This document shows, in pieces, positions 54,195 through 62,407 of a stretch of 64,000 bases of DNA. Every line of letters begins with the position of its first letter. The stretch's first letter is position 1. The notes beneath the pieces were generated by a model that had not been told where the DNA came from, did not search any database, and saw only the letters and a list, made by a program, of their open reading frames with translations. Both the position numbers and the translations under genes were made by a program. Source of the stretch: Lachnospiraceae bacterium (GTDB taxonomy: Bacteria > Bacillota > Clostridia > Lachnospirales > Lachnospiraceae); NCBI GenBank assembly GCA_024698715.1, contig JAILRA010000024.1:1-64000 (forward strand). The letters are read 5' to 3'.

Positions 54195-54959
54195 ATGGGC
54201 AGAGTAATAGCAGTAGCCAATCAAAAGGGCGGAGTCGGAAAGACGACAACGGCCATCAATCTGTCAGCGGCATTAGCACATAAGGGCAAAAAAGTGCTTT
54301 TGATAGATATGGATCCGCAGGGAAATGCAACCAGCGGTTTCGGTATTGAGAAAAATGAAATCGAAAATACGGTATATGAACTGATGCTTGGAGAATGTTC
54401 CATAAAGGAATGTATCATTCCCAATGTATATGAATCTCTTTCGCTGATACCTTCCAATGTAAATCTGGCGGCAGCGGAAATCGAGCTTATAGATGTGGAC
54501 AGAAAAGAATATGTCCTGAAAAACGAAGTGGACTGGATCAAGGATCAGTATGATTATATTTTCATTGACTGTCCTCCTTCACTCAGCATGCTTACGGTCA
54601 ATGCGATGACGACGGCCGGAAGTGTCCTCGTTCCGATCCAGTGTGAATACTATGCAATGGAAGGATTGAGCCAGTTGATCTACACTATCAATCTGATCAA
54701 GAAAAAACTTAATCCCGCGCTGGATATGGAAGGCGTGGTATTTACGATGTATGATTCGAGAACCAGACTTTCACAGGATGTTGTGGACAGTGTAAAGAGC
54801 GATCTGGTCGATCAGAGAATATTCGAAACAAACATTCCGAGAAATGTCAGACTTGCAGAGGCACCCAGTTACGGATTGCCCATTATAGCATATGACGAAA
54901 AATCGGCGGGTGCGGAAGGCTACAACAAACTTGCGGATGAACTCATGAAAATCCGTTGA
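54195..54959 (+). CDS. parA: Chromosome partitioning ATPase ParA (Soj)
   Basis: The 254-residue ATPase has the deviant Walker A motif KGGVGKTTT at about residues 11-19 and the downstream VLLIDMDPQGN and IFIDCPPSLSMLT motifs. It works with ParB and parS to segregate the origin and, as Soj, to control DnaA in other Firmicutes. No N-terminal DNA-binding domain is present, as for chromosomal ParA. A GGAGAG site precedes the ATG. It is followed by parB. Confidence 0.96.
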   Translation: MGRVIAVANQKGGVGKTTTAINLSAALAHKGKKVLLIDMDPQGNATSGFGIEKNEIENTVYELMLGECSIKECIIPNVYESLSLIPSNVNLAAAEIELIDVDRKEYVLKNEVDWIKDQYDYIFIDCPPSLSMLTVNAMTTAGSVLVPIQCEYYAMEGLSQLIYTINLIKKKLNPALDMEGVVFTMYDSRTRLSQDVVDSVKSDLVDQRIFETNIPRNVRLAEAPSYGLPIIAYDEKSAGAEGYNKLADELMKIR

Positions 54960-55022
54960 AATTAATTACAAAAATGACCGATGCGGTCAAAATGATTATA
55001 ATATTTTCCAGGGGGAAGAAGA

Positions 55023-55898
55023 ATGAGCGTAAAAAAGGGCGGTCTAAATAAAAAAGGAAAAGGTCTTAGTGCACTTATAGATTCAAATGGTGAACAGCCC
55101 ACAGTTAACGAAAAGATCAAAGACAGCTTAAGAATGGTCAATATATCCAAGGTTGAGCCCAATAAGTCTCAGCCGAGAAATAATTTTAATGAAGATTCAC
55201 TCAATGAACTGGCTGAATCCATTAAAGAGATCGGAATACTTGAACCGCTTATTGTTCAGGACAGAAAGTCATATTACGAGATAATCTGCGGCGAGAGAAG
55301 ATGGAGAGCTGCAAATATTGCAGGCATTACCGAAGTTCCCGTGATCATCAAGGACTTAACCGACCAGGAAATCGTTGAAATAGCTTTAATAGAGAATATT
55401 CAGAGAGAAGATCTCAATCCCGTTGAAGAGGCACGTGCATATAAAAGACTGATCGAGGAGTTCAATCTTAAACAGGATGAAGTGGCAAAAAGGGTTTCAA
55501 AGAGCAGAACAACAATAACCAATGCCATGAGGATCTTAAAACTCAGCAGTCCGGTTCTGCAGATGCTTATAGACGAGATGATCACCGAAGGACATGCGAG
55601 AGCACTTCTCGGAGTTGAAGACGAAGAAGTTCAGTACAATCTGGCTCAGAGAGTATTCGATGAAAAGATGAGTGTCCGCGAGGTTGAGAAGGCTGTAAGA
55701 AATCTCGGCAAGGAAAAGATCTCAAAAGTCAAAGTCAATACACAGATTGCGGATGCATACAAGAAATACGAAAACACGCTCAAGGATAAACTCGGTACCA
55801 AAGTAAGCGTCAGTACAAAAGAAAACGGAAGCGGAAAAATCGAGATCGAGTTTTATTCCGGCGATGATTTTGAAAGAATAATGGATTGTTTCAAATAA
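55023..55898 (+). CDS. parB: Chromosome partitioning protein ParB (Spo0J)
   Basis: The 291-residue protein has the N-terminal ParB/Srx CTPase region (QPRNNFNEDSLNELAESIKE, then ICGERRWRAANIAG) and a central helix-turn-helix (EVAKRVSKSRTTITNAMRIL) that binds parS. The motif GERRWRA is the nucleotide-contacting signature. The C-terminus is a dimerisation region. It should bind the five parS sites upstream and load condensin near the origin. Confidence 0.96.
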   Translation: MSVKKGGLNKKGKGLSALIDSNGEQPTVNEKIKDSLRMVNISKVEPNKSQPRNNFNEDSLNELAESIKEIGILEPLIVQDRKSYYEIICGERRWRAANIAGITEVPVIIKDLTDQEIVEIALIENIQREDLNPVEEARAYKRLIEEFNLKQDEVAKRVSKSRTTITNAMRILKLSSPVLQMLIDEMITEGHARALLGVEDEEVQYNLAQRVFDEKMSVREVEKAVRNLGKEKISKVKVNTQIADAYKKYENTLKDKLGTKVSVSTKENGSGKIEIEFYSGDDFERIMDCFK

Positions 55899-55994
55899 GG
55901 AAACAGTCAAAGACAGAACGGGTCATAAACAGCGAACTGAATTATTTTGTGACAGATCGATTGAAATACAGCTTATGATCCGACGGAGAGATTG

Positions 55995-56546
55995 ATGAAC
56001 AGTAATTTTTTAAGCAGAATAGGTCTCGGAAACATAGATACAGGATATCTGTTTTTGATTATTTTTATACTTTTGATTATAATCATAGCAGGTATTGCCT
56101 ATATTATTTACGAAAACATTAAATTCAGAAAAGCATACAAAAAATTTATGAAGGGCTCCACCGCAGACAGTCTGGAAGACAAGATCTTTCAGATGTGCGA
56201 GGAACAGGATTCCCTCAGAAAACTCGGACTCAAACATTCAAGAGAGATAAAGGAACTGTATGCCAAGCACCAGTCGGCATTTCAGAAAGTCGGTCTGGTC
56301 AAATACGACGCATTTAAGGAAATGGGCGGAAAACTCAGTTTTTGTCTTGTTCTTCTTGATGAAAACGATACGGGAATCCTGATCAATTCCATTCACAATA
56401 CTTCCGGTTGTTACTGTTATTCGAAGAGGATAAAGAACGGCAAATGCGATATAGTTCTCGGTGAAGAAGAACAGCTTGCGGTTGACAAGGCGACCAGAAG
56501 AAAGATGAAAGTTGCCAAGAGTTCGGATGTCGAAGCGGAAGAATAA
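55995..56546 (+). CDS. DUF4446 family protein
   Basis: I start at the second Met (ATG at 55995, GGAG 8 bases upstream). The product of about 183 residues has one N-terminal membrane helix (about 20-43), a coiled region and a C-terminal domain (DAFKEMGGKLSFCLVLLDEN, then GILINSIHNTSGCYCYSK). This matches the DUF4446 family, conserved beside parB in Clostridia. Its function is unknown; the position suggests a role linked to the chromosome origin or cell envelope. Confidence 0.88.
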   Translation: MNSNFLSRIGLGNIDTGYLFLIIFILLIIIIAGIAYIIYENIKFRKAYKKFMKGSTADSLEDKIFQMCEEQDSLRKLGLKHSREIKELYAKHQSAFQKVGLVKYDAFKEMGGKLSFCLVLLDENDTGILINSIHNTSGCYCYSKRIKNGKCDIVLGEEEQLAVDKATRRKMKVAKSSDVEAEE

Positions 56547-56617
56547 TTCCGGGCAGGAAAAATCATTTGTTAAAAACGGAGTGATCCGTGACATATAAAT
56601 TATAACAAATTGGAAAA

Positions 56618-56644
56618 CAGCCGAAGGATGAATCCTAATGGCTG
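56618..56644 (+). promoter_or_regulatory. Leader hairpin before serS
   Basis: CAGCC (56618-56622) pairs with GGCTG (56640-56644), and AGGAT (56625-56629) with ATCCT (56632-56636) inside. It ends just upstream of the AAAGGAG ribosome binding site. No T-box sequence is visible, so this is not tRNA-dependent antitermination of the usual kind. Confidence 0.4.
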
Positions 56645-56659
56645 AAAAGGAGAAAAAAC

Positions 56660-57940
56660 ATGATTGACATTAAGTTTTTAAGAGAAAATCCGGAAATCGT
56701 TAAGAAAAATATCGAAAACAAGTTCCAGTTTGACAAACTGCCTCTGGTTGACAAAGTTATTGAACTTGACGAGCAGAGAAGAAAGACCCAGCAGGAAGCT
56801 GATAACTTAAAAGCCGAGAGAAACAATATTTCCAAGCAGATCGGTGCATTTATGGCAAAGGGTGACAAGGAAGCTGCCGAAGATGCCAAGAAGAAAGTTG
56901 CCGAGAATGCAAAGAAGCTCGAAGAACTTGATGCTAAGCAGAAGGAACTCGAAGAAGAGACCACAAAGATCATGATGGTAATTCCCAATATCATTGATCC
57001 TTCGGTTCCTATCGGTAAAGATGATACAGAGAACGTTGAAGTTACAAAGTACGGCGATCCCGTTGTTCCCGATTTTGAGATCCCTTACCATACAGAGATC
57101 ATGGAAAGATTCAACGGTATCGATCTTGATTCCGCCAGAAAGGTTGCCGGAAACGGTTTCTATTATCTTCAGGGAGATATCGCAAGACTTCATTCGGCAG
57201 TTATTTCCTACGCGAGAGACTTTATGATCAACAGAGGATTTACATACTGCGTACCTCCTTTCATGATCAGAAGTAATGTAGTTACAGGCGTTATGAGCTT
57301 TGCCGAAATGGATGCCATGATGTACAAGATTGAAGGTGAAGACCTTTACCTGATCGGTACTTCCGAGCATTCAATGATCGGTAAATTTATAGATACGATC
57401 ATTCCCGAGGAAGAACTTCCCAAGACTCTCACAAGTTATTCGCCCTGCTTCAGAAAAGAAAAAGGTGCACACGGTATCGAAGAGAGAGGTGTTTACAGAA
57501 TCCATCAGTTCGAGAAACAGGAAATGATCGTTGTCTGCCATCCCGACGATTCCAAGATGTGGTTCGACAAATTGTGGCAGAACACCGTAGATCTTTTCAG
57601 ATCAATGGATATTCCCGTAAGAACACTTGAGTGCTGCTCGGGAGATCTGGCAGATCTTAAGGTTAAATCATTTGACGTAGAAGCCTGGTCGCCCAGACAG
57701 CAGAAGTACTTTGAAGTAGGAAGCTGTTCAAACCTCGGCGATGCACAGGCAAGAAGACTTAAGATCCGTGTAAACGGCAAAGACGGAAGCAAGTTCTTCG
57801 CACATACCTTAAACAACACGGTTGTTGCTCCTCCCAGAATGCTCATCGCATTCCTTGAAAACAACCTTCAGGCAGACGGTTCGGTAAGAATTCCCGAAGT
57901 GCTTCGTCCTTACATGGGAGGAATGACTGAAATAAGATAA
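56660..57940 (+). CDS. serS: Seryl-tRNA synthetase
   Basis: The 426-residue class II synthetase charges tRNA-Ser. The N-terminal long coiled coil (about 30-110) binds the tRNA variable arm. The class II motifs are visible: CFRKEKGAHGIEERGVYRIH (motif 2) and AFLENNLQADGSVRIPEVLR (motif 3). Length and order are typical. It has an AAAGGAG site and sits downstream of the DUF4446 gene. Confidence 0.97.
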   Translation: MIDIKFLRENPEIVKKNIENKFQFDKLPLVDKVIELDEQRRKTQQEADNLKAERNNISKQIGAFMAKGDKEAAEDAKKKVAENAKKLEELDAKQKELEEETTKIMMVIPNIIDPSVPIGKDDTENVEVTKYGDPVVPDFEIPYHTEIMERFNGIDLDSARKVAGNGFYYLQGDIARLHSAVISYARDFMINRGFTYCVPPFMIRSNVVTGVMSFAEMDAMMYKIEGEDLYLIGTSEHSMIGKFIDTIIPEEELPKTLTSYSPCFRKEKGAHGIEERGVYRIHQFEKQEMIVVCHPDDSKMWFDKLWQNTVDLFRSMDIPVRTLECCSGDLADLKVKSFDVEAWSPRQQKYFEVGSCSNLGDAQARRLKIRVNGKDGSKFFAHTLNNTVVAPPRMLIAFLENNLQADGSVRIPEVLRPYMGGMTEIR

Positions 57941-57955
57941 CTTATCGGTGATTAT

Positions 57956-58831
57956 ATGAACAGATATTTCAGAGCCATTGGCTTTTTGAATAATTTCACA
58001 ATACAGGAATACGAGAAGATAGTCGAAGACATAACATTCCGTCCGGAAGGCTCGGCCATTGCGGATCATCCGCAGGCAAAATATTTTATTCTGGACAAAA
58101 GCCTTGATTGTGGAGAAAATATAGGTATCTGCGTCAGAATAATCAAAGATACAAAAGGCAATATTCACAGGGACACGGTATTTCCCTATTTAAGAACCAC
58201 AAATTACGTTGAGCACAAAACATGTTCATTTGAAAAAAAGATAAGCGGAGAAGAATTCTTAGGAGTATATGAGGATGCGAATCTCGGCGAAAATATTTTC
58301 TTTTATGTTCAGAATGTTGATGAGCTTTATAAAAAAAATGTGCTCAAGGAAATTGAGAGTTCGGTTTCGATTTCCGGTCTTTCGATAGCCGGGAATGTCA
58401 TCCTTCCTATCAAGAAAGACGATATTCAGAAGCAGAATGCCAGTGAATACAACAAAAATCGTGCAAATCTTTTGAATAAAGCAAGCAATGGTGACAGAAA
58501 TGCATTTGCTGCAGTCAGATATGATGATATAATGACTAATGTGACGGTTTCCGAACAGGTTTTTGTTGAGTCGATGGATATCTATACCGTAGTGGATTCG
58601 TCATTTATTCCCTGCGGCGCCGAATGCGATCTTTATTCCGTACTCGGCGAGATCGTTGATTTTAAAATGATACACAATAATGTCAGCGGCGAGAATATCT
58701 ATGTTTTGAATGTTCTTGTAAAGGGTACCGTAATTCCTGTCTGCATAAATGAAAAAGATCTGTTTGGTGAGCCACAGATAGGTTTTCGTTTCAAAGGAAC
58801 CGTTTGGTTGCAGGGCCGGATAAAGTTATGA
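57956..58831 (+). CDS. DUF3881 family protein
   Basis: The 291-residue protein begins MNRYFRAIGFLNN, the common start of a family annotated as DUF3881 and found mainly in Lachnospiraceae. It is soluble, with mixed alpha and beta content, and has no signal peptide or membrane helix. The function is unknown. It starts 15 bases after serS, so the two are co-transcribed. Confidence 0.8.
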   Translation: MNRYFRAIGFLNNFTIQEYEKIVEDITFRPEGSAIADHPQAKYFILDKSLDCGENIGICVRIIKDTKGNIHRDTVFPYLRTTNYVEHKTCSFEKKISGEEFLGVYEDANLGENIFFYVQNVDELYKKNVLKEIESSVSISGLSIAGNVILPIKKDDIQKQNASEYNKNRANLLNKASNGDRNAFAAVRYDDIMTNVTVSEQVFVESMDIYTVVDSSFIPCGAECDLYSVLGEIVDFKMIHNNVSGENIYVLNVLVKGTVIPVCINEKDLFGEPQIGFRFKGTVWLQGRIKL

Positions 58832-58862
58832 CCGGCAGGTGAATAATTTCATATGTTAAGCA

Positions 58863-58880
58863 AAGAATATTTATATTCTT
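58863..58880 (+). terminator. Weak hairpin before the tRNA gene
   Basis: AAGAATA (58863-58869) pairs with TATTCTT (58874-58880) with loop TTTA. The T-tail is short. It may end the serS-DUF3881 transcript. Confidence 0.35.
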
Positions 58881-58891
58881 CGTTTATAAAT

Positions 58892-58965
58892 GTCCACGTA
58901 GCTCAGCTGGATAGAGCACTCGCCTCCTAAGCGAGGGGTCGGAGGTTCAAATCCTCTCGCGGACG
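58892..58965 (+). tRNA. tRNA-Arg (anticodon CCT)
   Basis: The 74-base gene folds into a standard cloverleaf: acceptor GTCCACG with CGCGGAC (one A-C mismatch), D arm GCTC-AGCTGGATA-GAGC, anticodon arm CTCGC-CTCCTAA-GCGAG and T arm GGAGG-TTCAAAT-CCTCT. The anticodon is CCT, which reads AGG. The CCA end is not encoded. A perfect terminator hairpin follows 3 bases later. Confidence 0.93.
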
Positions 58966-58968
58966 TAG

Positions 58969-59010
58969 AAATACAGGAATACCCGGAATAATCCGGGTAT
59001 TTCTGTATTT
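58969..59010 (+). terminator. Terminator after tRNA-Arg
   Basis: AAATACAGGAATACCCGG (58969-58986) pairs with an 18-base arm at 58993-59010 with one G-T wobble, around loop AATAAT. Confidence 0.8.
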
Positions 59011-59013
59011 AGC

Positions 59014-59110
59014 GTCGCGGATGATACGAACCTGGAGGTTCGATCTCCGCTCCGCTCCGGTCGGTGCTAGACCAACGTCCACCGGACGTTGAGCACCCTC
59101 TCGCGGACGT
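59014..59110 (+). repeat. GC-rich stretch with pieces of the upstream tRNA-Arg
   Basis: The stretch is clearly more GC-rich than its surroundings. Bases 59097-59110 (CCTCTCGCGGACGT) repeat the 3' end of the tRNA at 58953-58966 exactly. GTCCAC (59077-59082) and GAGCAC (59091-59096) match the tRNA 5' end and D-arm in the same order, with the rest deleted. GGAGGTTCGATCTCC (59034-59048) resembles its T arm. An 8-bp hairpin CAACGTCC/GGACGTTG lies at 59073-59091. It looks like decayed tRNA copies. Confidence 0.6.
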
Positions 59111-59112
59111 CG

Positions 59113-59136
59113 GGAGCCTGTGAAGGCTCCTTTTTT
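59113..59136 (+). terminator. Intrinsic terminator after the tRNA-like stretch
   Basis: GGAGCC (59113-59118) and GGCTCC (59125-59130) form a 6-bp stem with loop TGTGAA, followed by six T bases. Confidence 0.8.
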
Positions 59137-59240
59137 GAGAAAAAACAAATAAAAATGTGATAATGCTTCAGAGTCTGATATGATATATATATAGCGTGAA
59201 AAAATAAGGGTATGAAATAATTTTATTTATGGGGGTATTT

Positions 59241-59822
59241 ATGGGAAAAAAAAGTTTAAAACCAAACAACGACTATTGTCCGCAGACTTTGTTTTTATAC
59301 GGAACTTATGATGAAAACGGGAATCCGGATTTCGGCTTGTTCTGCTGGTTCAGCTATATCTGGGATGGGGAAATGGGAGTAATGTGCTGTATAGGCGGAA
59401 ATAAAACTACAAGGGAAAACATAGAGCGAAGCAGGGTTTTCTCTGCGAATATCGTGACAGAAGAAATGCTGCCGGTTGCGGATTATCTCGGAACTGTCAG
59501 CGGAAAGAATCCGGATAAGATGAAGATCGAACTTGATATGGGTAAGGGCGAAGTCCTGAACGTTCCGATCTTAAACAACTCTCCGGTAAACTTTGAGCTG
59601 GAGGTAACGGATCTCATCCAAAAACATGACGGTGAGGTTATTCTTTGTAAAATAAGGAACGTCCTTCAGGATGAGTCCCTGTCTTCCGACGAAAGCGTTG
59701 ATCAAAAACTCTCCCGCATCTCTCCTGTAAAGACAACGGCAAAAACTTATTTAAGCTATGACGGAAGAAACTTAGGCGCATGGGGAGAACCCATGAAAAA
59801 GCTGTCTTTGCAGAGCAGATAA
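59241..59822 (+). CDS. Flavin reductase-like FMN-binding protein
   Basis: I start at 59241 because a GGGGG site lies 5-10 bases upstream; an in-frame ATG at 59229 is possible. The 193-residue product has the flavin-reductase-like split-barrel pattern: YCPQTLFLYGT, then MGVMCCIGGNKTTRENIERS (FMN contact region), FSANIVTEEM and NNSPVNFELEV. It resembles proteins annotated as flavin reductase family or Pnpox-like. It might reduce a flavin or simply carry FMN. Confidence 0.75.
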   Translation: MGKKSLKPNNDYCPQTLFLYGTYDENGNPDFGLFCWFSYIWDGEMGVMCCIGGNKTTRENIERSRVFSANIVTEEMLPVADYLGTVSGKNPDKMKIELDMGKGEVLNVPILNNSPVNFELEVTDLIQKHDGEVILCKIRNVLQDESLSSDESVDQKLSRISPVKTTAKTYLSYDGRNLGAWGEPMKKLSLQSR

Positions 59823-59914
59823 CATCCGGTTAAGATAAATTTTTGAACATTTTACAGTTCAAAAAAAACAGACGAACGAGACAAAAATGGTTTGCACGGT
59901 TTTGCCCAAAATAA

Positions 59915-59985
59915 GTGCAATAATTGCACCTCGCTTGACAAAGAGGTGCAATTATTGCATAATTTGTTTTAGTGAGGTGCAATTA
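59915..59985. promoter_or_regulatory. Three-site operator of the HTH-nucleotidyltransferase gene
   Basis: GTGCAATAATTGCAC (59915-59929) is a perfect palindrome. GTGCAATTATTGCAT (59946-59960) is a near-copy, and GTGCAATTATG (59977-59987) is a half-copy that reaches the start codon. The first two also form a long inverted repeat around the -35 box. The HTH domain of the gene itself is the likely binder. Confidence 0.65.
59935..59963 (+). promoter_or_regulatory. Promoter of the HTH-nucleotidyltransferase gene
   Basis: A consensus TTGACA (59935-59940) and CATAAT (59958-59963) are 17 bases apart. The -35 lies in the loop between two operator copies. Confidence 0.75.
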
Positions 59986-60461
59986 TGAGTGATTTAAAAG
60001 AGATAAGAACAGAAAAAAAACTTACTCAGAAACAAGTTGCGGATTATGTAGGTATATCTTTAAGATCATATAAATCCTATGAAAATGATAAGGGAAAAAA
60101 GGGAACTATAAAGTATAATTACATACTGGAAAAACTTCAGCAGATAAATCCCATAGATGAAGAACATGGAATACCTGATTTGGATTATATAATCGAAAAA
60201 TGCAAACTTGTTTTAGATGAATACCCGGTTCATTATTGTATTCTTTTTGGTTCGTATGCTAAAGGAAAAGCCGTGGAATCCAGTGATGTGGATCTGTTGA
60301 TCTCATCTGATGTAAAGGGTCTGAAATTTTACGGAATGGTAGAAAAACTAAGAAATGCACTTCATAAAAAAGTTGATGTTCTAAATTTAGAACAACTTAA
60401 AGACAACCTTGAAATAACAGATGAAATAATGAGGGACGGAATCAGAATATATGGTAAGTAA
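59985..60461 (+). CDS. XRE HTH fused to a minimal nucleotidyltransferase (MNT) domain
   Basis: The 158-residue protein has an N-terminal XRE-type HTH (about 1-50, LTQKQVADYVGISLRSYKSY) and a C-terminal MNT domain with GSYAKGKAVESSDVDLL (about 87-103), the G-S-x10-D-x-D motif that binds metal and nucleotide. MNT antitoxins normally pair with a HEPN toxin encoded next to them. Here only an 18-codon ORF follows (60451), which may be a truncated HEPN gene. The start is overlapped by an operator half-site. Confidence 0.8.
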   Translation: MSDLKEIRTEKKLTQKQVADYVGISLRSYKSYENDKGKKGTIKYNYILEKLQQINPIDEEHGIPDLDYIIEKCKLVLDEYPVHYCILFGSYAKGKAVESSDVDLLISSDVKGLKFYGMVEKLRNALHKKVDVLNLEQLKDNLEITDEIMRDGIRIYGK

Positions 60462-60507
60462 AAACGACGATTATTATGTTGAGGAACTGTTGGAATTATT
60501 TAAATAG
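60451..60507 (+). pseudogene. Possible truncated HEPN partner gene
   Basis: ATG at 60451 overlaps the stop codon of the MNT gene, and the frame reads MVSKNDDYYVEELLELFK before TAG at 60505. The overlapping start is what a coupled HEPN toxin would have, but the frame ends after 18 codons. It may be the N-terminal remnant of such a gene or chance. Confidence 0.35.
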
Positions 60508-60556
60508 ATTAATGAATTTAGGAAGTACTTTCAATCATAAATTTTTGGAGGAATAA

Positions 60557-61018
60557 ATGTTAATCAGAAAAGCGGATCGGAATGATATCAAGGAATTACA
60601 AAAACTATATGCTGAGCTTGAAGAAGATGCGGTTATATTCCAGCCGGAACATTTTGTGATGGGAAATCGTGATGAGAATTTTTTTGATTCCATATTCAGT
60701 AGCGATAATCAGGATATCCTGGTTGCGGAGATGGATAAGAAAGTTGTCGGATTTGCCCATGTTGTAATGCTGGAACAGAAAAAGGTTCCCTGCTTGAAAC
60801 CGGAAAAAGTGGTTTATCTGCAGGATCTTGATGTTTCGAAAGAATTAAGGAGCAGGGGAATAGGCGCTCAACTGATCGATGCCTGCAAAGATTACGGAAA
60901 AGAGCACGGCGCTGATTTTATGAGAACACAGGTTTTTCCTCAAAATGTCAGAGGAATGAAGTTCTATGAAAGATGCGGTTTTTCCGAGAAAATGAAAACG
61001 ATAGAAACCTATTTGTAA
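60557..61018 (+). CDS. GNAT family N-acetyltransferase
   Basis: The 153-residue protein has the GNAT acetyl-CoA motif VSKELRSRGIGAQLIDACKD (about 94-113) and the C-terminal NVRGMKFYERCGFSE segment. The region KPEKVVYLQDLDVSKE just before it is typical. The substrate is unknown. A GGAGG site lies 9 bases upstream of the ATG. Confidence 0.87.
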   Translation: MLIRKADRNDIKELQKLYAELEEDAVIFQPEHFVMGNRDENFFDSIFSSDNQDILVAEMDKKVVGFAHVVMLEQKKVPCLKPEKVVYLQDLDVSKELRSRGIGAQLIDACKDYGKEHGADFMRTQVFPQNVRGMKFYERCGFSEKMKTIETYL

Positions 61019-61108
61019 AAATATGACATAAATGCCATACGCTTATTTCAGGTCTTCTTTGTTTGGCTCGAAAATGGCGGGAAGAAAATATGAGTTGATA
61101 AAAACCGG

Positions 61109-61717
61109 ATGACAGATATGAAGTTAATTGCAGATATTGTTCTTAACCTGACAGTTGTTTTGAACATGATCTTGTTTACGATCATGTCTTTTAAACGAGA
61201 CGGGGAGTGGAATATTAAAAACATAAAACGTGCGCTTAAGTTCTTTACTTATTTAAGTAATGTTCTTTTGGCGGTTTCTTCCCTTCTGATCATTGTTTTT
61301 CCGAATTCTTTTATCGCATGGATGATAAAATACACCGGAACGGCGGCGGTTTCCGTGACTATGGTCACGGTACTGGTATTCTTAGGTCCCACCATAGGAT
61401 ATAAAAAAGTCCTTGCCGGCCGCGAGCTCTGGATGCATCTTTTAAATCCGCTTATCGCGATAATCACATTTGCAATTCTGGAAAGAAGAAGTCTTTCTTT
61501 TTTGAATTCGCTTTTCGGAATGATCCCGGTGATCTTATACGGCACAATGTATTATTACAAAGTCCTGGTTGCAAAAGAAGAAAAAAGATGGGACGACTTC
61601 TACGGATTTAACAAGGGCGGAAAATGGTATCTGGCAATATTCTTTATGCTGGCAGGTACATTTGCGATCTGTATGGCGTTCTATTTTACGGGACGTATAG
61701 GATTTATTGTGATATGA
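61109..61717 (+). CDS. Uncharacterised multi-pass membrane protein
   Basis: The 202-residue product has about six hydrophobic helices (starting LIADIVLNLTVVLNMILFTIM) with short loops. A basic segment KRALKFFTYLSNVLLAVSS follows the first helix. An alternative start is the second Met at 61118. I do not recognise the family. The weak ribosome binding site makes the start uncertain. It is followed by a second membrane protein 36 bases later. Confidence 0.65.
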   Translation: MTDMKLIADIVLNLTVVLNMILFTIMSFKRDGEWNIKNIKRALKFFTYLSNVLLAVSSLLIIVFPNSFIAWMIKYTGTAAVSVTMVTVLVFLGPTIGYKKVLAGRELWMHLLNPLIAIITFAILERRSLSFLNSLFGMIPVILYGTMYYYKVLVAKEEKRWDDFYGFNKGGKWYLAIFFMLAGTFAICMAFYFTGRIGFIVI

Positions 61718-61753
61718 TATAAGAGCAGAAAAACACTTACGAAAGAGTATTTT

Positions 61754-62293
61754 ATGAAGTCCGACTCCGTCAATCCGGATTTAATTCCGATCTTGGAAAA
61801 CAAATTCATATTCACCAAATCGATGAACCGTCAGTATGCCAGGGTCACTTACGGAAGATATCATTCCAAATGGCAGAAGATCACGTTTATCATCGCTTTG
61901 GTTCTTTTTGCATTGGGGTTCGGCTTTGTCTTTTTAAGACTTATCATTCCTTTCGTGATACTCATTCTGGTCGGACTCTATGTATTTTTTATGTCATGGT
62001 TCGGTTATCTTTATCAGGCCATGGTCAATTACAGCCAGCTGACACAGTATTTCGGAAGTCCGGTCGAAATGCATATCATTTTCTATTCAAAATTTTTCCG
62101 TGTCGTAGGTCCAAAGAACAATTTCGATTTTCTTTACTCCCAGATCACGGATATCATCGAACTTGAAGATATGACGATCCTTACCGTGTCGGGTAAGGGG
62201 ATCATCACTCACGGCCAGGTCATAGATAAAAAAGCATTTACAAAAGATGAACTGAGAAAATTTTACAATCTGATCTGTAAAGGAGCCAAATAA
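61754..62293 (+). CDS. YcxB-like membrane protein
   Basis: The 179-residue protein has a short N-terminal soluble part, two close membrane helices (about 36-82) and a C-terminal domain of about 90 residues (MHIIFYSKFFRVVGPKNNFD, then LEDMTILTVSGKGIITHG). This is the layout of the YcxB-like family, whose C-terminal domain has a beta-rich PH-like pattern. The function is unknown. It is in an apparent operon with the preceding membrane protein. Confidence 0.72.
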   Translation: MKSDSVNPDLIPILENKFIFTKSMNRQYARVTYGRYHSKWQKITFIIALVLFALGFGFVFLRLIIPFVILILVGLYVFFMSWFGYLYQAMVNYSQLTQYFGSPVEMHIIFYSKFFRVVGPKNNFDFLYSQITDIIELEDMTILTVSGKGIITHGQVIDKKAFTKDELRKFYNLICKGAK

Positions 62294-62407
62294 ACGAAGG
62301 ATCGTTGAACAGGTAAAACGAAAAATAATTTCATAAATATTTCAGGTAATAAAATTGAAAGTCGAAAACCGTTTTTTAGGCGGATATTAAAGAAAGAGGG
62401 GGCAGAC

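Noticed and set aside
54195-55898. parA-parB as part of an integrated plasmid
   Set aside because: They lie in the standard chromosomal order with rsmG, DUF4446 and serS, and the parS sites have the chromosomal consensus.
56547-56659. T-box riboswitch upstream of serS
   Set aside because: The conserved T-box sequence and an antiterminator pairing were not found; only a small hairpin is present.
58927-59148. Minus-strand ORF of 73 codons ending in PREDLNLRPLA
   Set aside because: It is antisense to the tRNA-Arg gene and the following hairpins. Its ending is a common artefact of reading tRNA genes on the wrong strand.
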